A stretch of 64,000 bases of DNA from JACVRN01 sp036389255. GTDB taxonomy: Bacteria > Acidobacteriota > Blastocatellia > Pyrinomonadales > Pyrinomonadaceae. Each line of letters begins with the position of its first letter. The first letter of the stretch is position 1. Under the pieces are notes generated by a model that searched no databases, was not told where the DNA came from, and saw nothing but the letters and a program-made list of their open reading frames with translations. The position numbers were made by a program, and so were the translations under genes. Location: contig DASVQI010000036.1 of the NCBI GenBank assembly GCA_036389255.1, positions 266,865-330,864 on the forward strand, written 5' to 3'. Of the stretch, positions 59,798 to 64,000 are shown piece by piece.

Positions 59798-61012
59798 ATG
59801 CGGCGCACGAAGAAACTTGCAGGCTGGGTCATAACGTCTCTCTTATCCTCGCTTTTAGTAGCGGGCGTTGATGCTCGTCAGCTTTCGGGGGCGACAACTG
59901 CTCCGTCACCTCCCGCGCAGGATTATCTGGTTTACGTGGTTTCGGAGTCTGCCGACGAGATTACGCTCGTGCGATTCGGGCCGAAGGGCGCGCGCATAGA
60001 CCACAAGCTCGGCACGGGCGTCATGCCTTCCGACCTGGACGGCCCGCACGGCATAGCCATCTCAAGGGACAGGGAGTTCTACTTCGTCTCGCTGGCTCAC
60101 GGCGCGCCCAACGGCACGGTCTGGAAATATTCCGCGAAGAATGATTCCGTGCTTGGCAAAGTCACGCTGGGGATGTTTCCGGCGACGATGGACGTGTCGC
60201 CCGACGGGCAGTTCCTTTACGTAGTCAACTTCAACCTGCACGGCGACATGGTTCCCTCAAGCGTGTCGGTCGTCTCGACGGAGTTGATGACGGAGCTTGC
60301 GCGCATCACGACCTGCGCCATGCCGCACGGCTCGCGCTTCAATCCGCAGGGCACAAAGCATTATTCGGTCTGCATGATGGACGACATGCTTGTAGAGATA
60401 GACACTTCGACTTTGAAAGTCTCTCGCACTTTCATGCTCACGAAGGGCAAAGAGATGGGGATGACGGGGCCGCCGAAAGCTCCCGCGAAGATGGAGATGC
60501 CCGGAATGAACATGGGAGCGATGAAGGACACGGGCGGGCACGGGCTTGAAGCCCCGAAGCCGGGCGACGTGGGATGCTCGCCTACGTGGGCGCAGCCTTC
60601 GACGGACGGCTCGTGTGTTTACGTCGCCTGCAACAAATCGAGCGAGATTGTAGAGATTGACGCGACCACTTGGAAGATGACGCGGCGCATACCCACAGGG
60701 CCGGGCGTCTATAACCTCGCCGTCACAAAAGACGGGCGGCTGATAGGAACCAACAAACGCGGCCCTTCCGTCTCCGTCATAGATTTGAAGTCGGGCAGGG
60801 AACTCGCGCGCATTCCTACCAAGCGGCGCGTAGTCCACGGCGCAGTCGTCTCGCCCGACGACCGCTACGCCTTCATCTCAATCGAAGGCATTGGCTCAGA
60901 CCCCGGCACAGTCGAAATCATAGACCTTCAGAGCCTCAAGTCAGTCGCCGCCGTAGACGTGGGCGCGCAGGCCGGAGGAATTGATTTTCTCAGGATGGAA
61001 CCGGCGAAGTAG
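59798..61012 (+). CDS. Exported YncE-type beta-propeller protein with Met-rich loop
   Basis: About 404 residues from the ATG at 59798 that begins the signal peptide (LAGWVITSLLSSLLVAGVDA). The upstream part of the frame is not family-like. The mature part is a seven-bladed propeller of the YncE/YVTN kind (DGPHGIAISRDREFYFVSLAHG, ATMDVSPDGQFLYVVNFN, YNLAVTKDGRLIGTN). One loop contains KMEMPGMNMGAMKDTGGH, a methionine cluster like those that bind copper. Function unknown. It faces the LVIVD protein gene, which is also a propeller-type exported protein. Confidence 0.88.
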   Translation: MRRTKKLAGWVITSLLSSLLVAGVDARQLSGATTAPSPPAQDYLVYVVSESADEITLVRFGPKGARIDHKLGTGVMPSDLDGPHGIAISRDREFYFVSLAHGAPNGTVWKYSAKNDSVLGKVTLGMFPATMDVSPDGQFLYVVNFNLHGDMVPSSVSVVSTELMTELARITTCAMPHGSRFNPQGTKHYSVCMMDDMLVEIDTSTLKVSRTFMLTKGKEMGMTGPPKAPAKMEMPGMNMGAMKDTGGHGLEAPKPGDVGCSPTWAQPSTDGSCVYVACNKSSEIVEIDATTWKMTRRIPTGPGVYNLAVTKDGRLIGTNKRGPSVSVIDLKSGRELARIPTKRRVVHGAVVSPDDRYAFISIEGIGSDPGTVEIIDLQSLKSVAAVDVGAQAGGIDFLRMEPAK

Positions 61013-61036
61013 AGACACCGGATTAGTAAAGACAAG

Positions 61037-61070
61037 AAAGCCTGCATGCTCATCAAAGCGTGCAGGCTTT
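61037..61070. terminator. Hairpin terminator between convergent genes
   Basis: AAAGCCTGCA (61037-61046) pairs with TGCAGGCTTT (61061-61070), which is followed by TCTGTC. It ends the propeller-protein transcript and may serve the convergent one too. Confidence 0.75.
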
Positions 61071-61120
61071 TCTGTCATTCTACTTGTCCAAAGTAAGAAT
61101 GAAAGGCTTCTCTTGAGACT

Positions 61121-63139
61121 TTATTCTCCGGGCGAGGAGGTCGAGCCCTGAAAGACCGGCTTGCCCAGCTTGACTATCCAGAGGCCGGAGTTGATGTCTA
61201 TGAAGTAGACCATTCCGTTATGCGGCTGTGCTCCCCATGTGAAGGGAAGGTTCGTGCGGAAGCCGTCCGGCGTTCCAGTCCAGAGCTTTCCTATCTCGCG
61301 CCCCTGCCGGTAAAGCTCGCCGCGCAGCTCGCCCGAAACATCCAGCACGCGAGCGCCGCCGTTGTAATAGCCCATGTAAAGAATGTCGTCCTCCACCCAG
61401 ATGTTGTGCGCGCCCGCTTCCGGCACGCTGTATTCCGCCACCTTTCGCGGCTGCTCTATGTTCGAGACGTCTATGACGTGAACGATGCCGCGCACGGGGA
61501 TGCGCTCGCGGCTTGAGATGTCGAAGATTTCGGGAAAGACCTCGTCGCCCACGAAGACGTAGTTCTTATAGCGAAAGACCGCGTGCGAACCGGCCAGCCA
61601 GCCGTTGCCGTAAAGCTCGTGGAAGTTGAAACGGTAGTTGCTGACGAGCTGCGGCTTTTCCGGGCTGCCTCCCTTGATGCCGTTGCCCACGTCCAGAATG
61701 ATGAGCCCGTCGCGCCAATAAGCAAGGTAGGCTAAACCGTCCTTCACCTGTATGTCGTGCAGGTAGCGGCCCATGACCTGCTCCTGCCCTTCCATTTGCA
61801 GCGTGGTCGCCACCTGATTCTCAATCTGCCAGCGCGCAACCTCCTTCGGCGCACGCACGTCCTTGAAATCTATGACGCGCATGGAGCCCGTCGCGTCGTC
61901 CGTGAGAAAGACGTAGTGGTCATAGATGTACGCGGAATGGACTCCGCCAGTTACTGTGGTCGTGTACTCGGAGATGACTTTCGGATGCGCTAGGTCGGAG
62001 GTGTCCAGAAAGATGATGCCGTTCTTGCGGCTCGAAGCGCCCTCGCGCGTGATGACACCAATTTTACCGTCCGCCGACAGGCTCACATCGTTCACTATAT
62101 GAGCGTCAACCTTGAGCGTGTCCGTCAGCTTGGGGCTCTTAGGGTCGGAGATGTCGTAAACCAGAACCTTGTCGGAGATGGTAGAGACGTAAGCGTAGTT
62201 GCCGAAAATCCATTGCTCTGCGGCCTGCATGTCTTTAATCGGCGCGCGGCCGACTACCTCAAGCTCGCGTTCCGCGTTGCGCGGGCTTACGACCACGGAC
62301 GCTATGGCGGTGCGGTCGCCGCTTATGGCCGTGACGACATAGGTGCCCGGACGCTCTGCTACGAAAGCGCCGTCCGATTCAATCATCGCGCCGTCGCCTG
62401 TGACTTCCCATCGAACGAAGGGACTTGAGCCGGTCTGCCCGCCAGCAGCAGCCTTGAAGCGAACGACATCGCCCGTGCGTGCCGTAGTCGTTTTAGGCTC
62501 CAAAGTCAGGGACGTGACGGCGCTATTGGTTACGTTTACCGTCACAGTGCCGTTCGCAGCATCCGAGGCGGCGCGCAAGGTGGCCGTGCCGGGCGAAAGA
62601 CCCACGACCACACCCGCAGGGTCAACCGAGGCTATGTTGGGATTGTCGGACTTCCATGAAAGCACGGCACGCGGGAGCGGGTCGCCGTTGAAAGCACGCG
62701 CCGTCGCGTTGAGCTTCAGCGTGCCGCCTACGTTCAGGGGCGTCTTTAGCGGCTCGATGTCTATGCGCGCAGCCGGGCTCGGCCTGACTCTGATAGTGGC
62801 AAAGCCCAATTTGCCGCCGACGATTGCGCCTATCTTTACCTCTCCGGGGTTGTAGAAGCTAACCATGCCGTCTTCGCTTGCCGCAGCCAAATCGAAGGGC
62901 GCGGCGAACCAAGCGGTAGGCTTGACCGCGACAGGCTTGCCCTGAGCATCCAGCGCCGTGGCAGTGAATTGCAGGGACTTCCCTACCTCCGCCTCCGCGA
63001 CAGGCGCTTTAATCTCCACCCTTACGACGGCGGGGCCGCCCGGCGCAGCCTGTTGCTGCTGAGCGCCCGCGCCAATCGTCGTCAAAAGTAGAAGCGACGA
63101 AGCCAGCATCCATGACGTGAGATTGCGAATCGTAGACAT
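61121..63139 (-). CDS. Exported Ig-like and LVIVD-repeat protein
   Basis: A 672-residue exported protein with a signal peptide (WMLASSLLLLTTIGAGA). Residues about 35-285 hold three Ig-like units of the BIG2 sort (LNVGGTLKLNATARAFNGDPLPRAVLSWKSDNP, VTSLTLEPKTTTARTGDVVRFKAAA). The C-terminal half (about 300-660) is made of LVIVD repeats, with strands such as VYDISDPKSPKL, VIDFKDVRAPKE and ILDVGNGIKGG, which fold as a propeller. It should be an extracellular or cell-surface binding protein. The ligand is unknown. Confidence 0.88.
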   Translation of the reverse strand: MSTIRNLTSWMLASSLLLLTTIGAGAQQQQAAPGGPAVVRVEIKAPVAEAEVGKSLQFTATALDAQGKPVAVKPTAWFAAPFDLAAASEDGMVSFYNPGEVKIGAIVGGKLGFATIRVRPSPAARIDIEPLKTPLNVGGTLKLNATARAFNGDPLPRAVLSWKSDNPNIASVDPAGVVVGLSPGTATLRAASDAANGTVTVNVTNSAVTSLTLEPKTTTARTGDVVRFKAAAGGQTGSSPFVRWEVTGDGAMIESDGAFVAERPGTYVVTAISGDRTAIASVVVSPRNAERELEVVGRAPIKDMQAAEQWIFGNYAYVSTISDKVLVYDISDPKSPKLTDTLKVDAHIVNDVSLSADGKIGVITREGASSRKNGIIFLDTSDLAHPKVISEYTTTVTGGVHSAYIYDHYVFLTDDATGSMRVIDFKDVRAPKEVARWQIENQVATTLQMEGQEQVMGRYLHDIQVKDGLAYLAYWRDGLIILDVGNGIKGGSPEKPQLVSNYRFNFHELYGNGWLAGSHAVFRYKNYVFVGDEVFPEIFDISSRERIPVRGIVHVIDVSNIEQPRKVAEYSVPEAGAHNIWVEDDILYMGYYNGGARVLDVSGELRGELYRQGREIGKLWTGTPDGFRTNLPFTWGAQPHNGMVYFIDINSGLWIVKLGKPVFQGSTSSPGE

Positions 63140-63274
63140 CTCTGGACTACCTCCGAAAAGTTACTATTTATGTTCCCTTGAGATTCATGAGCCGGGCATA
63201 AGAACGCGCGCGGCGAGCCTGTTTTGAGAAGTTGAAGGCATCTTGCCCCCGCGTGAGGAAAAGTGTCAAGTAAC

Positions 63275-63362
63275 AGTTGCCGGGTGCCGGTAAATAAAGA
63301 AAGGTGCCGGTAAAAAGAGAGTCAATGATGTGTCCTCTCTTTATTACCGGCACCCGGCACCT
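63275..63362. repeat. Period-7 repeat hairpin upstream of the LVIVD gene
   Basis: GTTGCCGGGTGCCGGTAAATAAAGAAAGG is matched by a complementary right arm near 63334-63360 (CCTCTCTTTATTACCGGCACCCGGCAC) with a few mismatches. A second partial copy, AGGTGCCGGTAAAAAGAGAG, lies in between. Confidence 0.72.
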
Positions 63363-63379
63363 CTCGCCTGTAACCCGCT

Positions 63380-64000
63380 TTATGCCGCCGCAGAATTGTA
63401 GTGCAAGCTCTTGACCTTGCCGCTCTTCCTGAGCAAGACCTCGTGTGCTATCTCAAGGATGCGGTCAACGGTGAAGGGCTTGGCAACGACCCAGTCAACC
63501 TGCGCCTCTTTCTGTTCCGTGGAGCCTACGGCTTCGCCCCAGCCCGTTATCACGGCGATGGGGATTCGCTTGCTTCTCTCTCGAATGGCTCTGGCCAACT
63601 CCCAGCCGCTCATGCCCGGCAGTCCAACGTCCGTGAAGACCGCGTCGAATTTTCCGCCATCGTAAAGAGAGAGCGCGTCGCGCCCGTTCGCCGCCGTGAC
63701 CACCTCGAAGCCTTCGGTCTCAAGTATGTCCTGCAACAACTCACGCACGTAATCTTCGTCGTCTATGACGAGTATCTTCGTCTGTCCTGAAGAGCGCGAC
63801 GGCTTGATGGGAAGCGAAAGCTCGCCCGTCGGCATGGCCTGAACAGCGCCACGCGCCACAGGCATCCTGATGCGGAAAGTAGTGCCTCGACCGACTTCAC
63901 TCTCAACCAGAATTATCCCCTCGTGCCTTCTGACTATTCCATATCCCACAGCCAGCCCCAGCCCCATCCCCGCTTTCCCCTTGGTCGTAAAGAACGGGTC
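63380..64000 (-). CDS. Hybrid sensor kinase C-terminus: ATPase end plus receiver domain (partial)
   Basis: The frame stays open to the right edge, so only the last 206 residues are seen. The visible part begins DPFFTTKGKAGMGLGLAVGYGIV, the F and G2 boxes of a histidine-kinase ATPase domain. A linker follows, then a complete receiver domain (about 75-190 of the fragment), with IDDED, phosphoacceptor Asp in AVFTDVGLPGMSG and Lys in VVAKPF. It is therefore a hybrid histidine kinase whose sensor and dimerisation parts lie outside. The short basic tail after the receiver has no output domain. Confidence 0.93.
   Translation of the reverse strand, partial: DPFFTTKGKAGMGLGLAVGYGIVRRHEGIILVESEVGRGTTFRIRMPVARGAVQAMPTGELSLPIKPSRSSGQTKILVIDDEDYVRELLQDILETEGFEVVTAANGRDALSLYDGGKFDAVFTDVGLPGMSGWELARAIRERSKRIPIAVITGWGEAVGSTEQKEAQVDWVVAKPFTVDRILEIAHEVLLRKSGKVKSLHYNSAAA

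Noticed and set aside
1..64000. Genomic island, prophage or insertion sequence
   Set aside because: No integrase, transposase, phage structural gene, flanking tRNA or sharp composition change was seen. The window reads as core chromosome.

Overview
The window is a 64 kb piece of a GC-rich (roughly 60 %) chromosome of a diderm bacterium. It is most likely an acidobacterium, and my guess is the Blastocatellia/Pyrinomonadales side of the phylum. The best pointers are a VWFA-related protein of the type named after Acidobacteria (44264-46495), a GWxTD-domain protein (56118-57740), an Omp85/TamB pair, a Tat system, and a small XRE regulator of a type I associate with this phylum. The placement is inference from gene content. 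No rRNA, tRNA, CRISPR array, insertion sequence or phage gene was seen. The region reads as ordinary chromosome.

Layout: 23-4054 carries a response regulator-diguanylate cyclase, a helical membrane protein, a site-2-type protease and an acidic-tailed HU. 4190-7864 holds a small coiled-coil protein, lepB, a YIP1-TPR protein and carA. 7915-13793 holds an ABC exporter, rlmN, a DsbD-N-like secreted protein and the head-to-head pair pgeF/acpS. 13803-16681 has a class A PBP and a tiny membrane protein. 16934-27325 is an outer-membrane assembly island read leftward: TamB, a seven-POTRA Omp85, a small protein, a SurA-N-like chaperone and a patatin. 27472-30616 has two riboflavin genes around a DUF4440-like protein. 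One of them is RibBA-like, and its GTP cyclohydrolase II half has lost all three zinc cysteines. 31126-35159 has the XRE regulator, a P-loop kinase-like protein, a 37-residue membrane peptide, cmk, ltaE and hemW. 35491-41193 has a Q/G/N-rich disordered protein, a dipeptidase, a PAS-PAS-GGDEF protein and acetyl-CoA synthetase. 41285-44136 has a PilZ-like protein, an AI-2E transporter-family protein, a methyltransferase and a VOC protein. 44264-50293 has the VWA protein followed by an SGNH hydrolase, DUF5989 protein, carbamoyltransferase and SxtJ-like protein. 50338-63139 has an M16 protease, nadB, nfi, GWxTD, tatC/tatA and two secreted propeller-type proteins. A hybrid kinase/receiver fragment runs off the right edge.

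The most interesting system is the four-gene set 46542-50293. Its gene content matches sxtL-sxtK-sxtI-sxtJ of saxitoxin clusters, but it sits in a chromosome with no toxin genes. It is probably a stand-alone carbamoylation module acting on an unknown cell-envelope or secreted substrate.

Non-coding structure is also unusual. Several intergenic gaps hold hairpins built from degenerate 7-bp tandem repeats. A second hairpin family is built on GAATTGATTCATT. The tetranucleotide GATC is nearly absent (I found about seven copies in 64 kb by eye), and the isoleucine codon ATA is unexpectedly common for such a GC-rich genome. Start coordinates were moved from the longest open frame where a ribosome-binding site, family alignment or signal peptide favoured a shorter protein.
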